The translations under genes and the position numbers were made by a program. Positions 14,191 to 21,209 of a DNA stretch of 21,209 nucleotides are shown in pieces (position 1 is the first letter of the stretch; every line of letters starts with the position of its first letter). Origin of the DNA: Limosilactobacillus antri DSM 16041 (lineage in GTDB: Bacteria > Bacillota > Bacilli > Lactobacillales > Lactobacillaceae); assembly GCF_000160835.1 (NCBI RefSeq), contig NZ_GG700735.1, positions 1-21,209 of the forward strand, written 5' to 3'. The notes beneath the pieces are model-generated. The model was not told the DNA's origin. It did not search any database and saw only the letters and a program-made list of their open reading frames with translations.

Positions 14191-14601
14191 GGCGAATTTA
14201 CAATTGAAGTGCAACACAAAGTAAAAAAACAAACCCATACCGGATAGAATATGTTTAACGACCAAATCAAACAATTCGGGGTACCCGGTATGAGCCATAA
14301 ACATCTTACTATATCAGATCATGGAACCGAATTTCTTCACCTTGATGCAATCAGCGAAAGGTTAGGTGTTACTGTCTATTGGCCTGATCCATATTCCCCT
14401 GAACAGCGTGGAACTAATGAGAATACAAATGGCTTAATTCGGGAATATTTTCCCAAGCGAACAGATATTGATAATTATACAGAACAGGACGTTGAGCACT
14501 GTCAAAAGCAGTTAAATCAACGTCCTCGCAAAGTGTTAAATTATGATACCCCGTATGAAGTATTTTTTGACAAACCGTTGCACTTAGTTTGACAATTTGC
14601 C
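14191..14601 (+). mobile_element. IS30-family remnant nested in the ISL3 remnant
   Basis: Terminal repeats GGCGAATTTACAATTGAAG... (14191-14215) and the inverted ...CTTAGTTTGACAATTTGCC (14577-14601) match at 17 or more of 25 bases and both hold AAGTGCAAC/GTTGCACTT. The element is 411 bp; complete IS30 relatives are about 1.0-1.1 kb, so most of the transposase has been deleted. Confidence 0.75.
14251..14592 (+). pseudogene. IS30 transposase, C-terminal fragment
   Basis: 113 codons matching the end of the IS30 DDE catalytic domain: SDHGTEF with the second catalytic Asp, then PYSPEQRGTNENTNGLIREYFP with the catalytic Glu, then LNQRPRKVLNYDTPYEVF. The N-terminal HTH and the first Asp are missing. 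No ribosome-binding site precedes the ATG. Not functional. Confidence 0.85.
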
Positions 14602-14605
14602 GCGT

Positions 14606-14640
14606 AAAAAAAACACCTCCCACATTTACGTGAGAGGTGT
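14606..14640 (-). terminator. Leftward terminator in the left ISL3 remnant
   Basis: On the minus strand ACACCTC...GAGGTGT forms a hairpin followed by eight T. It is shared by both ISL3 copies and here ends the adhesin transcript. Confidence 0.75.
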
Positions 14641-14719
14641 CGGCATCCATCAATACCAGTTGACAGATACCCGTTTTTTCTATTTATTCAAGAAGTGATG
14701 GTAGTTAACTAATAACTAA

Positions 14720-15904
14720 TTAGTTTTCCTTCTTCTTGAGTCCGCCAAGACCGAGCATAGCAGTCAAACCTGCAAGAGCAAGACCAGCTACAGCAACTAA
14801 GTTTTGTTCGTTACCAGTTTGAGGTAATGTGTTGGCCTTCTTGGTATTGTTGACAGTTGTATTCGTATTAGTACCGTTGTTACCGTTATTGTTATTACCA
14901 TTGTTGCTATTATCGTTATTGTGGTTATCATTACCACCATTGTTATTGTTGTTGCCAGTCTTAGTGTAGTTAATTACTACAGTTTGATCAGCGGTTTCAG
15001 CATTAACAGTTTCGGTCTCAACTTTGGCTTGACTTGGAGTATAACCACTGAATTCAGGGGCATCGAATTCTGCCCATGTACCAGCAGTTTCGTTAGTCAA
15101 TTTATTGTTAGCATAAACTTTCCAATCACCGAAGCTAGTGAATTGCTTAGTCACTTCATCATAAACTCCTGTCCGACCAAAGACAACTGTTTGAGCAGTC
15201 GTTTCTGCCTGACCACTTACTGGGTTATTAACGATGACTGTCCGAGTTACCTTGTGGAATAAGTCCTGGTAAGCTGGATTATCTGGGGTAACACCTGGTT
15301 CTCCCGGTGTTACCGCCTTCGTTTCGTGAACCAAGTGAATCGTAATCGTTTTGTCACTAGTAGGCATCGTTACGCTAGTTGGCAGAGTTTCACCTTCCGC
15401 TAGCTTGTAGCCGGTAGGAATTGTTAGGTTAACCGATTGCGTTGAGCCTGGTTGCCCAGTAACGGTCATTCCCCCTGTAACTGCCTTATTATCCGTATCG
15501 TCATGAAAGACATACTTAACCGTCGTGTCTTGGACTGGCGTTGGGGTAGTATCTTTCTTGTAACTTACATGGAAAGTAACGTTTAATGGCACCGTTAACG
15601 TGTAGGCTGGAATTTCATATGGGTTTTGTGCAATTTCTGCATTTAATTGATCGAGTAACGCACTAGCTTCTGCCTGATAAGTATCATCATTACTTACAAC
15701 TACACCTGAAATATATGGAACATATCCCGGATGACTTGGCAATGTTTGATCGCGATGACCAGTTTGGGCATTAGTATACGTACCTTGAAGCGCATCATTT
15801 AGGGAAGTTGCTGCATATGACACAGAATTCCAGGTATTTCCGTTAGCATTCTGACTGATTTCTTGTTGACTATTAGTCTTGTAATAGTAATTATTGTCAC
15901 CAGG
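14720..15904 (-). pseudogene. Mucus-binding-type LPXTG adhesin, C-terminal half after an in-frame stop
   Basis: This continues the same reading frame as the N-terminal half across a single TAA (15907-15905). It holds the second copy of a repeat of about 136 residues, a MucBP-like segment (TVKYVFHDDTDNKAVTGG, then LVHE), and a Mub B2-like domain (HKVTRTVIVNNPVSG, TVVFGRTG, WAEFDAPEFSGYTPS). An Asn/Gly-rich linker, the sorting signal LPQTG, a hydrophobic helix and KKKEN follow. An internal GTG at 15823 is the first possible start but has no convincing ribosome-binding site and no signal peptide, so this part is probably not made unless the stop is read through. It would have supplied mucin binding and wall anchoring. 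Confidence 0.8.
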
Positions 15905-16334
15905 TTATCCGGAGAAACGAACATCAAGTTGTTGCCAAGTATTAGTCTTATAAGAAACGCGGAAGGTAACCATTAGCGGGTAATTAAGGGTATATGCCGG
16001 AATCTCATATGGGTTTTGCTTAATTGCGGCACTTAACTGTTGGAGTAACGCACTAGCTTCTGCCCGATAGGCATCACTACCAGTTACAAACGCTGCGGAA
16101 AGGAATGGGGTGTAACCTGGGAACTTAGGTAACGCTTGACCGCGATGGCCAGTTTGGGCATTGGTATACGTACCTTGAAGTGCATCATTTAGGGAAGTTG
16201 CTGCAAACGAAGCCGAAGTCCATGTCTGCCCATCATCAGTAGATTTTACACTCTGGGATGATGTAGTCCTGTAATAGTAGGCATTTTGGTCATTAATTTG
16301 AACATCACCAAGGTTCAACGGAAATTGAACGTCA
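15540..16334 (-). repeat. Tandem domain repeat inside the adhesin gene
   Basis: Two copies of about 136 codons each: one from 16334 to about 15927, the next from there to about 15540. Both contain AATSLNDALQGTYTNAQTGH and QNPYEIPAYTL almost unchanged, with long stretches of near-identical DNA. The premature TAA lies just inside the second copy. Confidence 0.8.
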
Positions 16335-16984
16335 ATTACCTGTTGGGATTTATCGGTTATAGCCTCCCTTTCATAAGTAACTGTATAGTAATAGTTTTGG
16401 TAGTCAGCCTGAATCTTTGGAAAGACTAAAGTTAATTGACCATTGTTATCCTGAATTGTAGCTAATGGTAATCCTTCAGTTAGTGTTGATACGACAGGGG
16501 TATAGCCCTTGAATGACGGTAACGAAACACTGTTAAAGGAAAGGTTAGCGACATCTGCTTCAGTTGGATTAGAACCGCTAGTCGTTGTAACTGGTAACTG
16601 TTGTTTCCCCTCGGTACTTGTTTTTCCGTCTGGCGTTTCAATCGTTACCATAGAATTGTAGTAAGACGTCATCGTTATACCAGAAGGAGCAGCCTGTCCT
16701 GCACCAGCATCTGTCGATGGTTCAGGAACTTTTACAGTGGTACTTGAAGCTGGAGTATTACTAAAGTTAACACCAGATGGACTATCTGGCACTGTTGGTA
16801 CCTTTACAACCGGGTCAGTTGCTGGTAAGACATTAGTCTTATCATCAGCAGATGCATTTAATCCCATAAAAGTGAAACCAATTAGTACGGAAGCTACACC
16901 AACAGTTAGCTTCTTAATAGCAAACTGTTGCTTCTTAGACTGTTGCTTTTTAATCTGCTCTTTTTTGTTATTACTTGATAACAT
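15905..16984 (-). CDS. Mucus-binding-type adhesin, N-terminal half (truncated)
   Basis: 359 residues. A YSIRK-like signal (FAIKKLTVGVASVLIGFTF, about residues 21-39) ends at ASA; such signals direct export to the division septum in Gram-positive cocci and lactobacilli. A Pro/Val-rich stretch, a domain with YTVTYEREAITDKSQQ, and the first repeat copy follow. The frame ends at TAA 15907-15905 just after DVRFSG, the start of the second repeat. The product lacks a sorting signal and would be secreted rather than anchored. The ATG at 16984 has GGGGG about 8 bases upstream and a promoter at 17025-17053. The gene is AT-rich compared with the chromosome around it and lies within a mobile unit. Confidence 0.82.
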   Translation of the reverse strand: MLSSNNKKEQIKKQQSKKQQFAIKKLTVGVASVLIGFTFMGLNASADDKTNVLPATDPVVKVPTVPDSPSGVNFSNTPASSTTVKVPEPSTDAGAGQAAPSGITMTSYYNSMVTIETPDGKTSTEGKQQLPVTTTSGSNPTEADVANLSFNSVSLPSFKGYTPVVSTLTEGLPLATIQDNNGQLTLVFPKIQADYQNYYYTVTYEREAITDKSQQVIDVQFPLNLGDVQINDQNAYYYRTTSSQSVKSTDDGQTWTSASFAATSLNDALQGTYTNAQTGHRGQALPKFPGYTPFLSAAFVTGSDAYRAEASALLQQLSAAIKQNPYEIPAYTLNYPLMVTFRVSYKTNTWQQLDVRFSG

Positions 16985-17024
16985 TTTCTAACCCCCAAAT
17001 AGATAACTTTACTATTGTGTAGAA

Positions 17025-17053
17025 ATTTTAACATTTTAGTTTTTCCTTTACAA
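17025..17053 (-). promoter_or_regulatory. Promoter of the adhesin gene (TTGTAA-17-TAAAAT)
   Basis: On the minus strand TTGTAA lies at 17053-17048 and TAAAAT at 17030-17025, with a 17-base spacer and an extended TG. The rest of the 289 bases between this gene and the right ISL3 copy shows only a C7 run (17169-17175) and no gene. Confidence 0.65.
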
Positions 17054-17395
17054 TTGATAAATAAATACTATTTCATTTCCTTAGGGATAATTAGCGTAAG
17101 CTCACGTTTTTAAAAGCTGAATAAATACTGATAGATAAAGAGTTTTGTCGAATAACGACTCGCGGTATCCCCCCCACTTATTTATCAACTTCTAAACAAG
17201 CATGAAAAGATGTTCATACATTTTTCACATTTTGAATATTTAATTAACAAGAAATCCACTAATACCTAATTTCGGGTCTACACTTCCTGGTATTGATAAG
17301 AATCAATGCCAGTTTTTGGTATGCAAAAAGGGACACCTGCTATGCCCTGTTGTACAATCGATTCACCACAAATCTTTGTAAAGAAGGCGATACAA

Positions 17396-17696
17396 ATGTC
17401 CCAAAATAATTTGATCTTAGATGTCCTTGGGATTAAAGACTCTAATATCAAAGTTCAAACCGTTGAAGAAGAGAAAAATGGCCTTGAAACTGTTAGAAAA
17501 GTTACAGCTAAATTAACGTATCCAATTATTATACACTGTCGCAATTGCGGCTTTACTAAATCGGTAGTCATTGATCTTAATGTTCAGTATCAAAGCTTTA
17601 TCTATCGCCTTTTCCCTAACGCAAGGAATTAATCGAAAGATCAAAGTCTTAAAGCGCGCTGTTATGGATTTACCAATCAAAAATTTTTCTTTTTAA
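17396..17696 (+). pseudogene. ISL3 transposase, N- and C-terminal ends joined by a deletion
   Basis: From ATG 17396 the frame reads MSQNNLILDVLGIKDSNIKV and contains HCRNCGF of the ISL3 zinc-binding head, then ends at 17630-17632. In the next frame LTQGINRKIKVLKRA runs to a TAA at 17694-17696. INRKIKxLKR is the usual C-terminal motif of ISL3 transposases. The DDE core is missing, so it is not functional. Confidence 0.82.
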
Positions 17697-17717
17697 GGAT
17701 TGATTGTCTGTTTGCGT

Positions 17718-17751
17718 AAAAAAACACCTCCCACATTTCTGTGAGAGGTGT
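17718..17751 (-). terminator. Leftward terminator in the right ISL3 remnant
   Basis: ACACCTC and GAGGTGT pair, and on the minus strand the hairpin is followed by a T run. It now ends the transcript of the 69-residue gene to its right. Confidence 0.75.
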
Positions 17752-17783
17752 CGGGATCCATCAATGCCAGTTGACAGATACCC

Positions 17784-17791
17784 ATTAAATC
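17784..17791. repeat. Right copy of the putative target-site duplication
   Basis: ATTAAATC immediately right of the second ISL3 remnant; only the first base differs from 14136-14143. Confidence 0.5.
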
Positions 17792-17811
17792 ACTTCAGTT
17801 AGAACGGCCGG

Positions 17812-18021
17812 TTAGACGTTCAGGGTCTTCCCGTACTCGTCGTTGATGGTGTCAACAACGTCCTTAGCGGCCATGTCGTCTTGGACAATTGCGTCGCCAT
17901 CCCGCAGGGTGTACTTGACGGAGTCGTCCAAGTTGCTCAAATCGACATCGTTGCCTTTAGCATCAACAAAATTGAACTTCGAACTCTGGAAGTTCTGAAG
18001 GGCATCTTCATTAATTTCCAT
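17812..18021 (-). CDS. Small acidic protein of unknown function (69 residues)
   Basis: A short, strongly acidic cytoplasmic protein beginning MEINEDALQNFQSSKFNF, with VKYTLRDGDAIVQDD in the middle. It has no signal peptide and no recognised domain. The ATG at 18021 is preceded by AAAGGAAG at the right distance; an upstream in-frame GTG (18039) would overlap that site. A TATAAT lies at 18050-18045. It is divergent from the 91-residue gene. The mobile unit inserted about 20 bases after its stop codon appears to have taken away its own terminator. Confidence 0.7.
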   Translation of the reverse strand: MEINEDALQNFQSSKFNFVDAKGNDVDLSNLDDSVKYTLRDGDAIVQDDMAAKDVVDTINDEYGKTLNV

Positions 18022-18044
18022 GATTATGCTTCCTTTCACCCTCT

Positions 18045-18050
18045 ATTATA
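18045..18050 (-). promoter_or_regulatory. -10 box of the 69-residue gene
   Basis: TATAAT on the minus strand, 24 bases before the start codon; no clear -35 box. Confidence 0.5.
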
Positions 18051-18109
18051 GTCGTTTTTCAGAAAGTGAACGGGTTAATTTAAACTTTTTTCCTAGCGGA
18101 CAACCCTGA

Positions 18110-18137
18110 TTGAAATCTTGGGGAACACCAGTATAAT
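18110..18137 (+). promoter_or_regulatory. Promoter TTGAAA-16-TATAAT
   Basis: -35 TTGAAA at 18110-18115 and -10 TATAAT at 18132-18137. The transcript would start near 18144, right at the ribosome-binding site of the next gene, giving a very short leader. Confidence 0.65.
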
Positions 18138-18159
18138 TGGTGATGAGGAGGGGAAGAAA

Positions 18160-18435
18160 ATGTCATTAATGCAAAACACTTCTAACATTAAAAAGACGAG
18201 CCAATCCGTTTACTTGATTACCCTGGTCCGGCGGAGCGCCGACCGGCCAATGTACTTAGACCACATGATCTACGAATCAGCCGCCGCGGGGCAAAAGTTT
18301 ATGACCAACCTCGCCGCCGCGTTTGAACGGGCTGGCTACCGCTTAAACAAGGACGACGCTGACCACTACCAACTCGACAACGGTCTGGACAAGATCACGT
18401 TAACCGGTAGCACCCAGAGTGTCTTTGAAGATTAA
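18160..18435 (+). CDS. Small protein of unknown function (91 residues)
   Basis: Starts MSLMQNTSNIKK at ATG 18160, directly behind GAGGAGGGG (18145-18153); the longer frame from 18118 would begin upstream of the promoter's -10 box. It reads VYLITLVRRSADRPMYLDHM, then AAGQKFMTNLAAAFERAGYR. It has no membrane segment or signal peptide. The pattern of short strands and one helix suggests a compact cytoplasmic fold. I do not recognise the family. It is a single-gene unit with its own promoter and terminator. Confidence 0.7.
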   Translation: MSLMQNTSNIKKTSQSVYLITLVRRSADRPMYLDHMIYESAAAGQKFMTNLAAAFERAGYRLNKDDADHYQLDNGLDKITLTGSTQSVFED

Positions 18436-18447
18436 TCCCCAACAGTT

Positions 18448-18500
18448 ACAAAGCACCGCAAATCGTGGCTTTCCCACGGCTTGCGGTGCTTTGTTATTTT
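18448..18500 (+). terminator. Terminator between the 91-residue gene and preA
   Basis: ACAAAGCACCGCAA pairs with TTGCGGTGCTTTGT (14 bp), with an inner GTGG/CCAC helix, followed by TATTTT. It serves the plus-strand gene and may also slow the converging preTA transcript, though its minus-side T tract is weak. Confidence 0.85.
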
Positions 18501-18505
18501 AAATT

Positions 18506-19801
18506 CTAATGGTTGTGAGCCGGTGTCTCATCATAATTAGGCAACTGGAAGGACGAAGAGTCCACGTCTTCTGGATTACCTTCCCGGCCCGGCTTCATCT
18601 TTACCAGACCGAGCTTAATTGCCCCGACCGGACAAACGAGGGCACAGAGCTGGCAACCAACACACTTACTCTGGTCAAAGGTTGGGAGCCGCTTGTCGGC
18701 ATCCCAGCCCATCGCCTGGTGGGCACCGTCTTGGCAGGAGATAAAGCAGCGACCACAGCCGATACACTTATCCCAGTCAATCTTCGGATAGACCTTGTAG
18801 TCCCGGTCCAGCTGGTTGGTCGGCACGATATTCTTGTTGGCAATCCCGACCAGGTCCTTGAGGTGGTCAACGTGCTGTTCGTCCATGTAGTGCATTAAGC
18901 CGTTAGTCAAATCGTCAATGATCCGGTAACCATACTGCATGATGGCGGTCGTTACCTGGAGGGTGGAAGCACCAAGGAGGATAAACTCAGCGGCATCCTC
19001 CCAGGTTTCAATGCCCCCAATCCCGGAAACTGGCAGCTGTTCCAGCCCGGCAGCAGACCGAATCTGTTGCAGGAAGCGGAGAGCAATTGGCTTAACCGAC
19101 TTCCCTGACAGTCCAGAGACGGCAGATTTACCGTTGATATTTGGCAGGGCCACCTTGTTGTCCAGGTCAACGTCGGTGATCGACTTGACGGTGTTAATGG
19201 AGGAAATTCCGTCCGCACCGCCGGCCAGGCAGGCCTTGACCACTGGAATCATCGTGGTAATGTTCGGCGTCATCTTGGCTAAGACGGGCAGGTTGGTCCC
19301 CCTCTTGACCGCCGCACAGTTGCTCTTGCATAGTTCAGGGTTAGTCCCAACATCAGACCCCATCGTGTGGGAGGTCATCTGCGGGCAGGAGAAGTTCAGT
19401 TCAATCATGTCGGCCCCAGCTGCGGTAACCAGCTTTGCCAGGTCCGTCCAGTCCTGTGGCGTTTCACCCATGATGGAAGCAATCAGAACCTTGTTTGGGT
19501 ACTCCTTCTTCAAGCGCCGCATCGCATCCAGGTCTTGCGCCAGCGGGTGCTCGGCCAGCTGCTCCATGTTCTTGAAGGCGATAAAGGGCGTATCTTCTTT
19601 GGTGAGCTGGGCAAAACGCGGCGAAACTTCATCGATAACGAAGTGGTCAGGAGAAAGGGTCTTGTAGACGATCCCGCCCCAGCCAGCGTCATAGGCGTTC
19701 TTACACATTTCGTAACAGTTGCCAACTGGTGAAGATGACAAGCAGAACGGGTTTTCAAAGTGGACCCCTAAAAAGTCAATTGACAAGTCTTTCTTAATCA
19801 T
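18506..19801 (-). CDS. preA: NAD-dependent dihydropyrimidine dehydrogenase, PreA subunit
   Basis: A 431-residue flavoprotein. Residues 1 to about 320 form a dihydroorotate dehydrogenase-like FMN barrel with the active-site Cys139 in ELNFSCPQ, and [11 protein letters not shown] and [10 protein letters not shown] near the phosphate site. Residues 346-356 ([11 protein letters not shown]) and 380-390 ([11 protein letters not shown]) bind two 4Fe-4S clusters. PreA with PreT reduces uracil and thymine to their 5,6-dihydro forms with NADH, or runs in reverse, in the cytoplasm. Its ATG overlaps the end of preT by 8 bases (ATGATTAA), so the two are translationally coupled. Downstream pyrimidine-degrading genes (dihydropyrimidinase, beta-ureidopropionase) are not next to it here. 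Confidence 0.92.
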   Translation of the reverse strand: MIKKDLSIDFLGVHFENPFCLSSSPVGNCYEMCKNAYDAGWGGIVYKTLSPDHFVIDEVSPRFAQLTKEDTPFIAFKNMEQLAEHPLAQDLDAMRRLKKEYPNKVLIASIMGETPQDWTDLAKLVTAAGADMIELNFSCPQMTSHTMGSDVGTNPELCKSNCAAVKRGTNLPVLAKMTPNITTMIPVVKACLAGGADGISSINTVKSITDVDLDNKVALPNINGKSAVSGLSGKSVKPIALRFLQQIRSAAGLEQLPVSGIGGIETWEDAAEFILLGASTLQVTTAIMQYGYRIIDDLTNGLMHYMDEQHVDHLKDLVGIANKNIVPTNQLDRDYKVYPKIDWDKCIGCGRCFISCQDGAHQAMGWDADKRLPTFDQSKCVGCQLCALVCPVGAIKLGLVKMKPGREGNPEDVDSSSFQLPNYDETPAHNH

Positions 19802-21035
19802 TGTCTTGTCCCCCTAACACACGATCGATTTCTTCGGCAACTTCCTTACCCTTTTGTACAGCAACAACCACGGTCTTATCACCGTCAACAATATCCCCAG
19901 TGGCAAAAACCTTCGGATCCTTGGTGTGGAACCGGGCTTCCCGGAACGGGATCTCGTTGTGCTGAATGTCAAGATCGAGGCCGTCTGCAGCCACCTTTTG
20001 TCCAACCGCCAGGATGATCTTGTCGGCGGTAATGGTCATCTCACTGTCAATCTCGCGGTGCTTGAAGGTCACCTTGTTTTCCCGGACCGCGGTTGGCACG
20101 TAGCCGTCCACGATTGTCACGCCTTCTTGTTGGGCGCCGGCCAACTCTTTCTTAGAAGCCTTGAACTCCTTAAATTCCTCGTAAACCATGTCGGTGACGT
20201 GGTCGACACCCAGCTTCTTGAGGGTCGTCACAACGTCCATCGCCACGTCACCACCACCGACGACCAGCACATTATCTGGCAAATCGTCCAGGTGGCCCTG
20301 GCTTTCCTTGGCGCGGGCCAGGAAGGAAATAGCAGACTCCGTGCAGATGTTGTGTTCGAACATTGGAATCGTCTTGGCGGCACTGGCACCGATTGCCACA
20401 ATCACCGCGTTGTAATGCGTCTTGAGGTAGTCCATCGAAACGTCCTTGCCGACGGTCAGGTTGTACTTGATGTTGGCACCGAGGTCAACAATCCGCTGAA
20501 CTTCGTAGTCCACGATTGCTTCCGGCAGCCGGTATTCAGGAATCCCGTAAGTCAGGTAGCCGCCCGCCTTAGCGTTCTTTTCGTAAATATCGACCGCGTA
20601 GCCCTTTTGCCGCAGAGTCGTGGCTGCCTGTAAACCGGCAGGGCCGCTCCCTATGATGGCAACGTTCATCCCGTTATCCTTGCCGGCGTGAAGGATCTGC
20701 ATCTTTTCCTTGCGTTCCATGTCGGTAACGTAGCGTTGGATCCCGCCAATGTCAATCGGGTGGTCAATTTTGGCACGGGTACAAGCCTTTTCACAGTAAC
20801 GTTCCGTTGGGCAGACCCGGGCACAAATCGCACCGAGGGCGTTATTCTCCCGGATTGTTTCCGCGGCCCCCTTTACATTGCGAAAGCGCACACTCCGGAT
20901 AAATTTTGCCGGGTTCGTGTGGGCCGGGCAGGCCTGAGAACATGGTGCGTCTTCACACAGTAGGCAACGCGCTGCTTCCTGCATCACAGTGGTCATCGTA
21001 TAGCCTTTTGCTTCCGTTTCGTATTTTGAAGTCAT
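19794..21035 (-). CDS. preT: NAD-dependent dihydropyrimidine dehydrogenase, PreT subunit
   Basis: A 413-residue FAD and Fe-S oxidoreductase related to the small subunit of glutamate synthase. It begins with a Cys-rich region (Cys 24, 27, 32, 36 and Cys 71, 75, 81, 85) for 4Fe-4S clusters. GSGPAG (129-134) binds [12 protein letters not shown] (259-267) binds NAD(P)H, and ATGD (378-381) closes the FAD site. It passes electrons from NADH to PreA. The ATG at 21035 has a perfect AGGAGG 8 bases upstream. It is the first gene of the preT-preA operon. The partner PreA immediately downstream excludes a stand-alone glutamate synthase subunit. Confidence 0.92.
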   Translation of the reverse strand: MTSKYETEAKGYTMTTVMQEAARCLLCEDAPCSQACPAHTNPAKFIRSVRFRNVKGAAETIRENNALGAICARVCPTERYCEKACTRAKIDHPIDIGGIQRYVTDMERKEKMQILHAGKDNGMNVAIIGSGPAGLQAATTLRQKGYAVDIYEKNAKAGGYLTYGIPEYRLPEAIVDYEVQRIVDLGANIKYNLTVGKDVSMDYLKTHYNAVIVAIGASAAKTIPMFEHNICTESAISFLARAKESQGHLDDLPDNVLVVGGGDVAMDVVTTLKKLGVDHVTDMVYEEFKEFKASKKELAGAQQEGVTIVDGYVPTAVRENKVTFKHREIDSEMTITADKIILAVGQKVAADGLDLDIQHNEIPFREARFHTKDPKVFATGDIVDGDKTVVVAVQKGKEVAEEIDRVLGGQDND

Positions 21036-21088
21036 TGAGATTGCCTCCTCTGGGTCGTAGCTTCAGCATTGAGAAGTATTGAACAAGC

Positions 21089-21094
21089 ATTATA
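21089..21094 (-). promoter_or_regulatory. -10 box of the preTA operon
   Basis: TATAAT on the minus strand, 54 bases before the preT start. A TTGACA at 21122-21117 is 22 bases away, too far for normal pairing. ATGACA is 15 away. The direct repeat TGACA-TA-TGACA at this place may be a regulator site instead. Confidence 0.45.
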
Positions 21095-21161
21095 CTTTTA
21101 TGTTAGCGGTGTCATATGTCAATTACAATAGCATAATATAAATTCATTTTTATCGGCCAAT

Positions 21162-21171
21162 GACCCGGGTC
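21162..21171. promoter_or_regulatory. Palindrome GACCCGGGTC before a rightward -10 box
   Basis: A perfect 10-bp palindrome directly before TATAAT (21176-21181) on the plus strand. This could be an operator on the promoter of a gene that starts beyond the window, divergent from preT. Confidence 0.35.
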
Positions 21172-21209
21172 GGTATATAATTTAAGAATACAAGAATATT
21201 CAATATTGG

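Larger units (their letters stand above)
14144..14672 (+). mobile_element. ISL3-family remnant, left copy
   Basis: The left end GGTCTACACTTTCTGCTATTGATG and the right end CATCAATACCAGTTGACAGATACCC are imperfect inverted repeats and closely match the ends of the copy at 17274-17783. The ISL3 transposase is gone completely; an IS30 remnant replaces the interior. The right end carries a leftward terminator hairpin. Confidence 0.75.
17274..17783 (+). mobile_element. ISL3-family remnant, right copy (internally deleted)
   Basis: The left end GGGTCTACACTTCCTGG and the right end ...GTTGACAGATACCC are imperfect inverted repeats shared with the left copy. The interior keeps the start and the end of an ISL3 transposase joined by a deletion of roughly 1 kb. 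Total length 510 bp. Confidence 0.8.
14136..17791. mobile_element. Composite-transposon-like unit carrying a surface adhesin gene
   Basis: Two ISL3-type remnants in the same orientation (14144-14672 and 17274-17783) flank a 2.6-kb AT-rich segment with one adhesin gene. The 8 bases left of the first remnant (GTTAAATC, 14136-14143) and right of the second (ATTAAATC, 17784-17791) match at 7 positions, as expected for an 8-bp ISL3 target duplication made by movement of the whole unit. The inner flanks (GTTTTTTC, CTAATTTC) match less well. Neither remnant encodes an intact transposase, so the unit is probably immobile now unless helped in trans. Confidence 0.55.

Noticed and set aside
17169..17175. 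C7 run as a phase-variable promoter of the adhesin
   Set aside because: It lies more than 100 bases upstream of the adhesin's consensus promoter and outside its -35/-10 spacer, so a length effect is unlikely.
19854..20633. 259-codon plus-strand frame opposite preT
   Set aside because: It is antisense to a gene with intact Fe-S, FAD and NAD motifs; long shadow frames are expected in GC-rich genes.
1..21209. CRISPR arrays, tRNA genes or a prophage
   Set aside because: No regularly spaced repeats, no cloverleaf with the usual T-loop motif, and no phage structural genes were seen by eye.

Overview
The window looks like a chromosomal segment of a lactic acid bacterium, most likely a heterofermentative Lactobacillaceae member close to Limosilactobacillus. 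This is inference. The evidence is strong Gram-positive ribosome-binding sites (AGGAGG), T-box riboswitches, YSIRK-like and LPXTG-type surface proteins, a class A-like sortase, IS30/ISL3 insertion-sequence remnants, and GC-rich, C-ending codons in the core genes.

Layout. Positions 1-210 hold the tandem promoters and leader of an rRNA operon that runs leftward out of the window. Next come a DHA2-type multidrug MFS exporter (minus), a secreted YkuD L,D-transpeptidase with an oddly placed start (plus), and a large SEC10/PgrA-type wall-anchored protein (plus). A long folded intergenic element follows. Then comes an NhaC-family antiporter preceded by a 19-codon leader peptide whose last eight codons include four Tyr codons, followed by mutually exclusive hairpins and an intrinsic terminator. 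This is a candidate tyrosine-responsive attenuator.

From 7.5 to 11.6 kb, two T-box riboswitches are arranged back to back, each with a probable AUG (Met) specifier. One drives an APC amino-acid permease leftward. The other drives a core MetE-like methionine synthase plus a cyclase/formamidase-family protein rightward. A patchy region follows (11.6-14.1 kb): decayed small ORFs, a small HTH-like protein, a TetR regulator with a palindromic candidate operator, and a small membrane protein broken at a C6 tract and coupled by ATGA overlap to a sortase.

From 14.14 to 17.78 kb lies a composite-transposon-like unit. Two ISL3-type remnants in the same orientation (the left one with an IS30 remnant nested in it) enclose an AT-rich mucus-binding-type LPXTG adhesin gene that is interrupted by one in-frame TAA. 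The outer flanks of the unit match at 7 of 8 bases (GTTAAATC / ATTAAATC), as expected for an 8-bp target duplication. The insertion appears to have separated a small minus-strand gene (17812-18021) from its terminator (14100-14134).

The right end holds two small hypothetical genes and the overlapping preT-preA pair (NAD-dependent dihydropyrimidine dehydrogenase), transcribed leftward. Functional themes are amino-acid sensing and transport (Tyr and Met leaders), cell-wall remodelling and surface display, and mobile-element-driven change of the surface-protein repertoire.
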